This document shows, piece by piece, positions 1 through 6,745 of a stretch of DNA of 11,736 nucleotides (its first letter is position 1; every line of letters begins with the position of its first letter). Position numbers and translations under genes: made by a program. The notes beneath the pieces are model-generated. The model searched no databases. It was not told where the DNA came from and saw only the letters and a list, made by a program, of their open reading frames with translations. The stretch spans positions 1 to 11,736 of the forward strand of contig DATAED010000425.1 in NCBI GenBank assembly GCA_036258195.1, given 5' to 3'. Source of the DNA: JAKAIY01 sp036258195. GTDB taxonomy: Bacteria; Chloroflexota; Ktedonobacteria; Ktedonobacterales; JADMIN01.

Positions 1-2
1 TC

Positions 3-605
3 CTGCTGGGTTCGCTTATCACCGCACTGGGGTTGAGCGTCGCGTTCGGCGTCTTTGAGGTTGTCATCTGGCGCCTGCCAGTCGATAGTTATACGTTCGT
101 TGCGCGCGGCGCTGACGGTCGGGTCTCCGAGCACGTCGTGAGCCACGACGCGCATGTGGCGAGCGCCCTGCGGCAAAAGATCAACAGCCTGCTCGACGAC
201 CCATCGGTGGTCTTCTTTGGCCCACGGTGTAATGAGCCCATCTACACTGGCCCCGACACGAGCTACTTCTACGACTTCCTCATCGGCGACCGCTCGATTG
301 AGACGGTGTGGGCCACCCGAACGGACTGCGGGGAGGCGTGGGTCAATTGCGGCGGGGTGACGCTCATGGTCGGCAACGGCGCGACACCGATGCCAATCAC
401 TGCACACCCCCGCGCCGCATCACGCGAAATGAGCCACAGCTCGATTGGCGCCGAATCCTCATTCAGGCTTCAGACGCGGGATCTGCGGCCCGTGACCGCG
501 CTTATAGACCAGCAGCGTGCGCTTGAAGCTTATGACCACCACGCTGTCCTGGTTGAAACCGGTCGTGCGCACGCTGACGATGCCCACCTCTGGACGCGAG
601 CGTGA
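3..605 (+). CDS. Unrecognised membrane-anchored protein, 5' end missing
   Basis: The reading frame is open to the left edge, so the true start is outside the window; an internal TTG at 33 is not a convincing start. Read from position 3, the first about 23 residues are hydrophobic (LLGSLITALGLSVAFGVFEV and onward) and end at a Trp-Arg. That looks like a transmembrane helix or signal anchor, leaving about 175 residues outside the membrane. The soluble part has a central aromatic stretch (residues YTGPDTSYFYDF) and three cysteines, two of them close together (DCGEAWVNCGG). I do not recognise the family and assign no function. The last 49 codons (from about 459) lie antisense to the 3' end of the hydratase gene and lose the G/C-ending codon pattern seen earlier, so the natural C-terminus may be shorter, or the stop may have been lost or shifted. 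The coding call for 3 to about 420 is reasonable; the end at 605 is doubtful. Confidence 0.55.
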   Translation: MLGSLITALGLSVAFGVFEVVIWRLPVDSYTFVARGADGRVSEHVVSHDAHVASALRQKINSLLDDPSVVFFGPRCNEPIYTGPDTSYFYDFLIGDRSIETVWATRTDCGEAWVNCGGVTLMVGNGATPMPITAHPRAASREMSHSSIGAESSFRLQTRDLRPVTALIDQQRALEAYDHHAVLVETGRAHADDAHLWTRA

Positions 606-956
606 GGAGCGCGCCTCCAGCACCTCGGAGCGTGAATAGATGGTGTCGCCCTCGAAGACGGGATGCGGCAGCCGCACCTCGTCCCACCCCAGATTGGCGA
701 AGACGTTCTGCGAGACATCGCTGACACTCTGGCCCGTCACCAGCGCCAGCGTGAAGGTGGAGTCCACCAGCGGCTTGCCAAACGAGGTCTGCGCCGCATA
801 GTGATGATCGAAGTGGATCGGCGCGGTATTCTGGGTCAGCAGCGTGAACCAGAGGTTGTCAGTGGTCGTCACCGTGCGTCCCAACGCATGCTCATAGATG
901 TCGCCGACGCTGAAGTCCTCGAAGAATCGGCCCGTCCAGCCGGGTTTCACTGGCAT
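459..956 (-). CDS. MaoC-like enoyl-CoA hydratase/dehydratase (single hotdog domain)
   Basis: 165-residue single hotdog-fold protein of the MaoC dehydratase family, expected to add water across the double bond of an enoyl-CoA in the cytoplasm. The N-terminus FFEDFSVGDIYEHALGRTVT is typical. The hydratase-2 region reads TQNTAPIHFDHHYA (residues 41-54): His48 is kept, while the usual catalytic Asp of S-G-D-x-N-P-x-H is Asn43 and the Asn is Ala45. From memory, an Asn here is shared by a group of MaoC proteins with the same flanking residues (LVxSTFTLALV, NLGWDEVRLPHPVF), some near citE-like lyase and mesaconyl-CoA genes. I chose the ATG at 956 over a GTG at 962 because GAGGGAG (966-972 on this strand) lies 9 nt before the ATG but only 3 nt before the GTG. 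It is divergent from the tetR gene and its 3' end overlaps the upstream + strand frame. Codon use matches the dehydrogenase and CoA-transferase genes, which suggests a shared pathway. The substrate is unknown. Confidence 0.88.
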   Translation of the reverse strand: MPVKPGWTGRFFEDFSVGDIYEHALGRTVTTTDNLWFTLLTQNTAPIHFDHHYAAQTSFGKPLVDSTFTLALVTGQSVSDVSQNVFANLGWDEVRLPHPVFEGDTIYSRSEVLEARSSRSRPEVGIVSVRTTGFNQDSVVVISFKRTLLVYKRGHGPQIPRLKPE

Positions 957-965
957 GGTCACTCA

Positions 966-972
966 CTCCCTC
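966..972 (-). promoter_or_regulatory. Ribosome binding site deciding the hydratase start
   Basis: GAGGGAG on the minus strand lies 9 nt before the ATG at 956-954. The in-frame GTG at 962-960 is only 3 nt away, too close, so the ATG is preferred and two residues are removed from the longest frame. Confidence 0.65.
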
Positions 973-991
973 ATTGTCCGTCAGACAGCAT

Positions 992-1009
992 AGTAATGTC
1001 ACAATTACT
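992..1009. promoter_or_regulatory. Inverted repeat upstream of the hydratase gene, possible operator
   Basis: AGTAAT-GTCACA-ATTACT: perfect 6-bp arms around a 6-bp spacer, centred about 45 bp upstream of the hydratase ATG. Read on the minus strand, the left arm forms part of TACTAT, a weak -10-like hexamer, but I see no matching -35 box. The spacer core ATGTCACA also occurs in the promoter of the transporter operon (6843-6850). An operator role is inference. Confidence 0.35.
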
Positions 1010-1064
1010 CCCAGGCTCCATCGGTGATCTCAGCAGAACCCGTCCTCACCTAATGCCGCTCGCT

Positions 1065-1084
1065 ACTTGACTAAACGCTCAATC
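1065..1084. promoter_or_regulatory. TetR operator-like inverted repeat O1, over the -35 box
   Basis: ACTTGA-N8-TCAATC. The left half-site is identical to that of the second copy at 1099-1118, and the right half keeps TCAA. It covers the -35 hexamer. The 8-bp spacer and 34-bp offset match a pair of sites for one dimeric TetR regulator, most simply the product of the gene just downstream. Binding is inferred. Confidence 0.5.
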
Positions 1085-1095
1085 AATTGCATACT
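1067..1095 (+). promoter_or_regulatory. Sigma70-type promoter of the tetR/phosphotransferase unit
   Basis: -35 TTGACT (1067-1072; 5 of 6 to consensus), a 17-bp spacer, and -10 CATACT (1090-1095; 4 of 6). The predicted start, about 1101-1103, falls inside the second operator-like repeat and leaves a leader of about 30 nt. A good ribosome binding site, GGGGAG (1120-1125), lies 7 nt before the ATG at 1133. Confidence 0.6.
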
Positions 1096-1098
1096 CGC

Positions 1099-1118
1099 AC
1101 TTGAGTGATCGTTCAAGT
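1099..1118. promoter_or_regulatory. TetR operator-like inverted repeat O2, over the predicted transcription start
   Basis: ACTTGA-N8-TCAAGT: perfect 6-bp arms, and the spacer is itself centred on GATC, so 16 of 20 positions are palindromic. It lies just downstream of the -10 box and just upstream of the ribosome binding site, where a bound repressor would block initiation. Together with the copy at 1065-1084 it brackets the promoter, the classical arrangement for autorepression. Confidence 0.6.
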
Positions 1119-1132
1119 AGGGGAGCGCACGA

Positions 1133-1834
1133 ATGGACACATCGGATGACCTAAATGAGCGACAGCCGCTTCCCGGAGAAGGAAGCGCCTCTTCGCTCAC
1201 CCCTGAGCCCGAGAGTCCGGGGAGTCAGGAGGGACAGCAGCGGCAGCGCGAAGAACAGATTCTAGACGCTGCGCTGGACGAGTTTGCGAGTCAGGGGTTT
1301 GCGGGCGCGACGATCAAGCGTATCGCCCAACGCGCGAAGCTCGCGTCCCAGGCGCTGATTTACTGGTACTTCCCGACGAAAGAAGCGCTTTTCCAGGCAG
1401 TATTGGCGCGCAGTCTTCCAATCTCGCAGATGGTCAATGATGCGACATCGCTGCTTGACCAACCACCTGAACAGGTGTTGCCACAGTTGGCGCGTGCCTA
1501 CCTCGCAATGGCCGACCGCCCGGCGGCGTTGCGCCTGGTGCGCCTCTTTGCGCCCGAAGCGCTGCGTCGCCCCGAGGTCGCTGAGCTGCTGGGTGGGCGC
1601 GTCATAGGGCGGATTCTTACATTCATCGAGCGCTACCTGGATCACCAGGTCGAGTTGGGCCGGTTGCGTCCTCACGACACACGGGTCAGCGCGCGTGCCT
1701 TCGTCGGAATGACGCTGCCTCAACTGGGCGGCAAGCTCTTTCTTCACGCGATTCGAATCGACGGCCTCTCCGATGACGACTATGTGGAAACCATCGTCGC
1801 GCTCTTTTTGCGCGGCATTCAGCCCGATGCGTGA
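1133..1834 (+). CDS. TetR/AcrR-family transcriptional repressor
   Basis: 233-residue DNA-binding regulator. Residues 1-38 are a hydrophilic tail rich in Ser, Pro, Glu and Gln, probably disordered. The TetR helix-turn-helix spans about 40-86, with the hallmark block ATIKRIAQRAKLASQALIYW (59-78) followed by YFPTKEALFQAV. The rest is an all-helical ligand and dimerisation domain whose effector cannot be read from sequence. The start is fixed by GGGGAG 7 nt upstream and by the absence of another Met before residue 100. Two operator-like repeats bracket its promoter, so it most likely represses itself and the gene 60 bp downstream. The divergent hydratase gene could also be affected. The tail is longer than in typical TetR proteins. 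Codon use is richer in A/T-ending codons than in the transport and CoA genes, like the gene that follows. Confidence 0.92.
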   Translation: MDTSDDLNERQPLPGEGSASSLTPEPESPGSQEGQQRQREEQILDAALDEFASQGFAGATIKRIAQRAKLASQALIYWYFPTKEALFQAVLARSLPISQMVNDATSLLDQPPEQVLPQLARAYLAMADRPAALRLVRLFAPEALRRPEVAELLGGRVIGRILTFIERYLDHQVELGRLRPHDTRVSARAFVGMTLPQLGGKLFLHAIRIDGLSDDDYVETIVALFLRGIQPDA

Positions 1835-1894
1835 CCCGGCTTCCAGGGTATCCCAGGCCGTCTTCGCCAGTTACACGACAGGAGCGATACCGCT

Positions 1895-4309
1895 ATGTCC
1901 CACTCCACATGGATTCGCTGGCTCGATGCGTCGGACCATGCCGACGAGCAATCGATTACTCAGCTCGGTGGGAAAGGGGCGAACCTTGCGCGCTTGCAGG
2001 CGCTTGGCCTTCCGACGCCCGCAGGGTTTGTGATTACCACGGCGGCCTATGACGATTTCGTCGCCGCCAACCTCCTAGCGCATGATCTAGCGACTGATCT
2101 AACTACCATTCAAGCGGCGCCGATGCCCAACGACCTCCGCACTGCGATCCTGACGGCCTATCAGCAGTTGGGAACCGAGTGCGCGGTCGCGGTACGTTCC
2201 TCAGGTACGGCGGAAGATCTGGAGACGGCGTCATTTGCAGGTCAGCACGACACCTTCCTGAACGTCGTTGGCCCAGATGCGGTACTCAGGGCCGTGCAGG
2301 CATGCTGGGCCTCGCTCTGGACGCCCCGTGCGGTCGCCTATCGACGCCAGAATGGATGGGACGATCCTCCAATAGGTGAGTTGGAGAATAGTGATAGCGC
2401 GCAGCCACTTGCGCTGGCCGTGGTCGTCCAGATAATGGTACAGGCCGCAGCGGCAGGAGTCGCCTTTACCGCCAATCCGGTGACGGGCGCGCGCACAGAG
2501 ACGATCATCAGCGCGGTGCGCGGCCTGGGTGAACGCCTGGTGTCTGGCGAAGGCGTTGCGGACGAGTGGGTGGTGCGGGGGCGTGGCCAGAGCGCACAGG
2601 TGATATGCCGACGTGACGCCGATCACGCGCTGGTCGCTGAGCAGACGCTGGCAGTGGCGATGGTAGCGTGGCGCATAGAGAACCATTTTGGCGCGCCGCA
2701 GGATATCGAGTGGGCGATCGATGTGCATGGCTCACTTTTCGTTCTGCAGGCGCGCCCAATGACCGCTTTACCGGAGCCGATGACTTGGGTGTCGCCTACG
2801 CGCGGCGGTTGGATGCGCAATTTCCGCCTCGGAGAGTGGCTCCCGGAGCCGGTAACGCCACTGTGCGAGACATGGCTCATCGCGGGCCTTGAGGAGGGTG
2901 AGGTAAACGGAGAGGAACGCGAGTATGGCGTACGGCTGCGGCCACCGTACCACGTGCTCTCGAATGGGTGGTATTTCTCAGCGCCCGTTGCGGGAGGCGT
3001 GTCGCTGAGCGGTATTTTCAATGTCCTCACTCGCCATCCGCAGTTGATCGCAATGCTTGCGCTCAGCACGCAACGTCCAGACTTCGGTGAGAAGGCGTTC
3101 ATTGCTCCTGTCGCACGTCGATGGCGGGAGGAGACGCTCCCACGCTATCAGCGTCTCGTCGCGGCATGGGAAGAGCGTGAAGTGGTCGCTACCTGTGCTG
3201 ATCTGGTCGTAGCGATCGACCAGATCGTGAGCATTGGTGGAGACTATCTCTGGGATTTGAGCGTGTCAGGAGGCCATGCCTGGAAAGCGGAGCATGCCTT
3301 GGCGCGTTTCTATCGGCGGTACCTCGCGCGACGTTTGGCCATGGCAGACGGCGCGCCCGCGTCGCGAGGCCACCAGGATCTTCTACTTGGACTGCCAACA
3401 TCGTTCCAGACGCCGCCGCCCCATGCCGTCCAGAGTCTTGACTGGATCCGTCCAACGTTGGGCGATGGGTCGCATGGGCAACTGACCGCCCAGGAATTCG
3501 CTGAACGGCGCGCCCGGCTGGACTGTACGCGACAGAAGTCAGAGGCAGCATGCCGCCAGGCGTTGGCACAGCAGCCGTTAAGACAGCGACGCCGTTTCGA
3601 GACGCTGCTTGCGCTGGCGCAGCGCTATGCAACACTGCGTGAAGAGCAGGCGGGATGGTTCACTCTCGGCTGGCCGTTCCTGCGGCGCTCCGTCCTGCGG
3701 CTGGGCGCTGAGGTACAACGACGTGGGATGATCGAGCAGGCGGAGGATGTTTTCTTCCTCACAAAGGCAGAGTTGGATGCATGCCTTGGAGACGCCCAGA
3801 ATGAACCCCAGCAGACGGTGGGAAACTTGCTCATGGCAGTCACCGCAAGGCGCAGCGAGTGGGAGCGCCAGCGGCGCCTCAGCCCACCATTAACGCTAGG
3901 GAATTCTCTTGGCGCGCGGGTCATCGCGCGAGCGGCGGATACTATGCGCACGCCAGCTGTGGCGAGCGCCAGAGACAACGTCCGGGCGAACGAATTGCGA
4001 GGTATGCCTGCCAGCCCTGGTAGAGCCACAGGGCCGGTGCGGGTCGTGCGGGGGCCAGAAGACTTCGGCCGCTTCCAACCTGGTGAGGTGCTGGTAGCAC
4101 AGGTGACGGCGCCCGCATGGACGCCACTCTTCGGCCTCGCTGTGGCCGTCGTGACTGACGGGGGATCGCTGGCAGCCCACGCCTCCTTGGTGGCACGGGA
4201 ATACGGCATTCCAGCCATCGTGGGAGTGGGCGACGCGACCGAGCGGTTGCGCGAAGGCCAGCGTGTCACGGTGGATGGAAGCGCCGGAGTCATCGAGCTG
4301 CTCGACTGA
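1895..4309 (+). CDS. PEP synthase/rifampin phosphotransferase-like enzyme (ATP-binding plus swivelling His domain)
   Basis: 804-residue cytoplasmic phosphotransferase-type protein. Residues about 20-290 are a PPDK/PEP-synthase ATP-binding domain: LGGKGANL (24-31), VAVRSSGTAEDLETASFAGQ (98-117), GVAFTANPVTG (188-198), and the closing QDIEW (269-273) with LFVLQARP (281-288). A divergent helical middle (about 300-690) follows. The C-terminal PEP-utilizer swivelling domain contains GGSLAAHASLVAREYGIPAI, with the phospho-carrier His at 762. The protein ends after this domain, so the TIM barrel that binds pyruvate/PEP in true PEP synthase is absent. That order and length match rifampin phosphotransferases (about 870 residues) and related proteins, which move the beta-phosphate of ATP to a small molecule. 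The residues just before the His are Ala-Ala, not Thr-Ser. The substrate is not known; rifampin is only one possibility. AGGAG (1880-1884) precedes the ATG by 10 nt. It is probably co-transcribed with tetR. Codon use is relatively A/T-ending, suggesting separate ancestry. Confidence 0.85.
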   Translation: MSHSTWIRWLDASDHADEQSITQLGGKGANLARLQALGLPTPAGFVITTAAYDDFVAANLLAHDLATDLTTIQAAPMPNDLRTAILTAYQQLGTECAVAVRSSGTAEDLETASFAGQHDTFLNVVGPDAVLRAVQACWASLWTPRAVAYRRQNGWDDPPIGELENSDSAQPLALAVVVQIMVQAAAAGVAFTANPVTGARTETIISAVRGLGERLVSGEGVADEWVVRGRGQSAQVICRRDADHALVAEQTLAVAMVAWRIENHFGAPQDIEWAIDVHGSLFVLQARPMTALPEPMTWVSPTRGGWMRNFRLGEWLPEPVTPLCETWLIAGLEEGEVNGEEREYGVRLRPPYHVLSNGWYFSAPVAGGVSLSGIFNVLTRHPQLIAMLALSTQRPDFGEKAFIAPVARRWREETLPRYQRLVAAWEEREVVATCADLVVAIDQIVSIGGDYLWDLSVSGGHAWKAEHALARFYRRYLARRLAMADGAPASRGHQDLLLGLPTSFQTPPPHAVQSLDWIRPTLGDGSHGQLTAQEFAERRARLDCTRQKSEAACRQALAQQPLRQRRRFETLLALAQRYATLREEQAGWFTLGWPFLRRSVLRLGAEVQRRGMIEQAEDVFFLTKAELDACLGDAQNEPQQTVGNLLMAVTARRSEWERQRRLSPPLTLGNSLGARVIARAADTMRTPAVASARDNVRANELRGMPASPGRATGPVRVVRGPEDFGRFQPGEVLVAQVTAPAWTPLFGLAVAVVTDGGSLAAHASLVAREYGIPAIVGVGDATERLREGQRVTVDGSAGVIELLD

Positions 4310-4320
4310 GCCGCTGAAAC

Positions 4321-4341
4321 GCACCGTTTTGAAAACGGCGC
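4321..4341. terminator. Hairpin in the convergent pocket, possible bidirectional terminator
   Basis: CCGTTTT (4324-4330) pairs with AAAACGG (4332-4338), and GC/GC closes the base after one A-C mismatch. It sits in the 52 bp between the stop codons of the phosphotransferase-like gene and the convergent CoA-transferase gene, where a terminator is expected. There is no T-run after it on either strand, so it is at best a weak intrinsic terminator. Confidence 0.35.
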
Positions 4342-4361
4342 TGTCCAGTTCGGCCCTCATC

Positions 4362-5546
4362 TCAAATCACACCTGCCGCGCGCAGTTCCGCGATGCGGGT
4401 CTCGTCGTACCCCAGCGCGCTCAGGATGGCGTCGGTGTGCTGGCCCACAGCGGGGATGGCGTCCATGCGCGTCTCGACGCCCTCCAGATTGACGGGCGGC
4501 AGCAGCGCCTGGAGTGGCCCGACGGGTGAGTCTACCTGCCGCCACCGGTCGCGCGCCTCAAGCTGCGGATGATTCCAGAAGTCGTGCAGGTCGTTCATGT
4601 GCGCGTTGGCGATCTGCGCGCGATCCAGCCGCTCCACCAGCGCCTCGCTCGTCAGCGATCCGAACACGGCGGCGATCTGCTCATCGAGCGCCGCGCGGTT
4701 GGCGACGCGCTGCGAGTTCGAGGCGAAGCGCGCATCATCGGCCAGCGCGGGCAGCTCCAGCACGCCAACGCAGAAGGCGCGCCACTCGCGCTCATTCTGC
4801 ACGCTCAGGTTGATCTGGCGACCATCGCCTGCGGTGAAAGGGCCGTAGGGCGCGATGGTGGCATGGCTGGCGCCTGCGCGCGGCGGCGGCTCACCCCCAT
4901 AGGCGGTGAAGTACGCCGGGTAGCCCATCCACTCGCCCAGCGCGTCGAAGAGCGAGACATCCAGCGCGCAGCCCTGGCCAGTGCGCTCGCGCTGGTAGAG
5001 CGCCGTCAGGATGCCAGAGAACGCATACACGCCAGCGGCGATATCAGCCACCGAGATGCCCACCTTGGCGGGCGCGTCAGGCGAGCCGGTGATCGAGAGC
5101 AGTCCCACCTCGCACTGCGCCAGCAGATCATACGCCTTCTTGTCACGGTAGGGGCCAGAGGTTCCGTAGCCAGAAACGCCGCAGACGATCAGGCGGGGAT
5201 GCTCGGCCCGCAGACGCTCAGCGCCGAAGCCCAGTCGCTCGACCGCGCCCGGCGCCAAATTCTGGATGAACACATCCGCCTGCGCCAGCAGCGCTCGCAG
5301 AATCTCGACACCCACTGGTTGCTTGAGATCGAGCGTGAGGCTCTCCTTCGAGCGATTCAGCCAGACGAAGTGACTGGAGAGGCCGCGCACGGTCTCATCG
5401 TAGTGGCGCGCGAAGTCGCCGACCCTGGGCCGCTCGATCTTGATGATGCGGGCGCCCAGATCGGCGAGCTGGCGCGAGGCGAAGGGCGCGGCCACCGCCT
5501 GCTCCAGCGCGACGACGGTGATGCCGTCGAGTGGGTGTGTCGCCAT
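4362..5546 (-). CDS. CaiB/BaiF family III CoA-transferase
   Basis: 394 residues, normal length for the family. It moves CoA from a donor thioester to a free carboxylic acid in the cytoplasm. The N-terminus LDGITVVALEQAVAAPFASR and LGARIIKIERP (30-40) form the first CoA-binding part. FVWLNRSKESLTLDLK (60-75), DVFIQNLAPGAVERLG (91-106) and GYGTSGPYRDKKAYDLL (126-142) are family hallmarks. The catalytic Asp, which forms the acyl anhydride in formyl-CoA transferase (Asp169), aligns with Asp168 in KVGISVADIAAGVY. By recollection it belongs to a subgroup often found beside acyl-CoA dehydrogenase, MaoC and CitE-like genes and sometimes linked to itaconate or mesaconate-type C5 acids. The actual acid is not readable here. 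Its ATG shares one base with the dehydrogenase stop (TGATG), with GAGG 8 nt ahead inside that gene, so the two are translationally coupled. Confidence 0.9.
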   Translation of the reverse strand: MATHPLDGITVVALEQAVAAPFASRQLADLGARIIKIERPRVGDFARHYDETVRGLSSHFVWLNRSKESLTLDLKQPVGVEILRALLAQADVFIQNLAPGAVERLGFGAERLRAEHPRLIVCGVSGYGTSGPYRDKKAYDLLAQCEVGLLSITGSPDAPAKVGISVADIAAGVYAFSGILTALYQRERTGQGCALDVSLFDALGEWMGYPAYFTAYGGEPPPRAGASHATIAPYGPFTAGDGRQINLSVQNEREWRAFCVGVLELPALADDARFASNSQRVANRAALDEQIAAVFGSLTSEALVERLDRAQIANAHMNDLHDFWNHPQLEARDRWRQVDSPVGPLQALLPPVNLEGVETRMDAIPAVGQHTDAILSALGYDETRIAELRAAGVI

Positions 5547-6703
5547 CAGTACGACCTCGGCAGGCCCAGCTCATGCTCGGCCAGATAGGCCAGCACGAGA
5601 TTGGTGGAGATGGGCGCGACCTGATACAGCCGCGTCTCACGGAACTTGCGCTCGATGTCATACTCGACCGTCAGCCCATAGCCGCCGAAGGTCTGCATGG
5701 CGACGTTGCCCGCCTCCCAGGAAGCGTCCGCCGCCAGCAGCTTGGCCATGTTGGCCTCTGCGCCACACGGCAGCGCCTGGTCAAAGCGGTCTGCCGCGTG
5801 GAAGCGCATCAGGTCAGCCGCCGCGACGTGCGCGTGCGCCAGCGCGATGGGAAACTGCACGCCCTGATTCTGGCCGATGGGTCGGCCAAAGACGACCCGC
5901 TCGCAGGCGCGCCTGGTCGCCTGCTCCACGAACCAGCGCCCATCGCCGATGCACTCCGCCGCGATCAGGATGCGCTCGGCGTTCAGGCCATCCAGAATGT
6001 AGCGGAAGCCCTTGCCCTCCTCGCCAATCAGGTTGGCCGCTGGAATCTCCAGCCCATCAAACGTCAGCTCGTTCGTCTCGTTGTTGATCATCACAGTGAT
6101 GGGCGTCACCGTCAGCCCGTGACCAATAGCCTGCCGCAGATCGACCATGAAGACGGAGAGGCCGTCCGAGCGGCGCGTGACCTGCTCGCGAGGCGTGGTG
6201 CGCGCCAGCAGCAGCAGCAGATCGGAGTGCTGCACGCGCGAGATGTAGATTTTGCGGCCAGTGATGCGATAGTGCTCGCCCTCGCGCACGGCGGTGGTTG
6301 TGATACTGGTGGTATCCACGCCCGCTTCTGGCTCGGTGACGCCGAACGCCTGGAGCCGCAACTCGCCCGCCGCGATGGCCGGCAGATAGGCGCGCTTCTG
6401 CTCCTCGGAGCCGTGCCGCAGGAGCGTCCCCATCGTGTACATCTGCGCGTGGTACGGCCCAGCGTTGCCGCCGGAGTGGTTGATCTCCTCGACGATCACG
6501 CTGGCCTCGGCCAGCCCCATGTCGCGCCCACCATACGCGCGGGGGATGAGCGCGCCCAGGTAGCCAGCGCTGGTCAGCGCGCCGACGAATGCCTCCGGGT
6601 AGGCGCGCGCCTGATCCAGCTCACGCCAGTAGGTTGTGGGGAACTGCGCGCACAGCTCTCGCATCTCACCGCGCAATTGCTGAAAGCGAGCGTCGCCTGC
6701 CAT
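5546..6703 (-). CDS. Acyl-CoA dehydrogenase, FAD-dependent
   Basis: 385 residues. It should oxidise an acyl-CoA to the 2-enoyl-CoA and pass electrons to ETF. The first signature is GVTEPEAGVD (121-130) and the second QTFGGYGLTVEYDIERK (337-353); FGRPIGQNQGVQF (272-284) is the usual FAD-side helix. The catalytic Glu normally in YEGT near the C-terminus is missing: the stretch reads LYQVAPISTNLV (359-370). Instead GLNAERILIAAECIG (239-253) places Glu243 where isovaleryl-CoA and long-chain acyl-CoA dehydrogenases carry their catalytic Glu, so activity by that route is plausible. I chose the ATG at 6703, not a start at 6760, because GAGGAG lies 6 nt before it (6710-6715) and homology begins there. 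It is the first gene of the minus-strand pair with the CoA-transferase, and is divergent from the transporter operon. The substrate is unknown. Confidence 0.92.
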   Translation of the reverse strand: MAGDARFQQLRGEMRELCAQFPTTYWRELDQARAYPEAFVGALTSAGYLGALIPRAYGGRDMGLAEASVIVEEINHSGGNAGPYHAQMYTMGTLLRHGSEEQKRAYLPAIAAGELRLQAFGVTEPEAGVDTTSITTTAVREGEHYRITGRKIYISRVQHSDLLLLLARTTPREQVTRRSDGLSVFMVDLRQAIGHGLTVTPITVMINNETNELTFDGLEIPAANLIGEEGKGFRYILDGLNAERILIAAECIGDGRWFVEQATRRACERVVFGRPIGQNQGVQFPIALAHAHVAAADLMRFHAADRFDQALPCGAEANMAKLLAADASWEAGNVAMQTFGGYGLTVEYDIERKFRETRLYQVAPISTNLVLAYLAEHELGLPRSY

Positions 6704-6745
6704 AGCCGTCTCCTCTGTAGCGCCGAGGCGCAGTCTGCTCGCTGC

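Noticed and set aside
132..152. CGTCGTG/CACGACG hairpin inside the left-edge gene
   Set aside because: Perfect 7-bp stem, but within coding sequence where GC-rich codons make such stems by chance.
1065..1118. The rifampin-associated element seen upstream of some rifampin-inactivating genes
   Set aside because: The repeat here has CTTG/CAAG cores but not the G/C-rich flanks and spacing I remember for that element. It is better explained as the TetR operator.
1262..1747. 161-codon open frame on - within the tetR gene
   Set aside because: Lies wholly opposite the TetR coding sequence with its clear helix-turn-helix, and has no supporting start signal.
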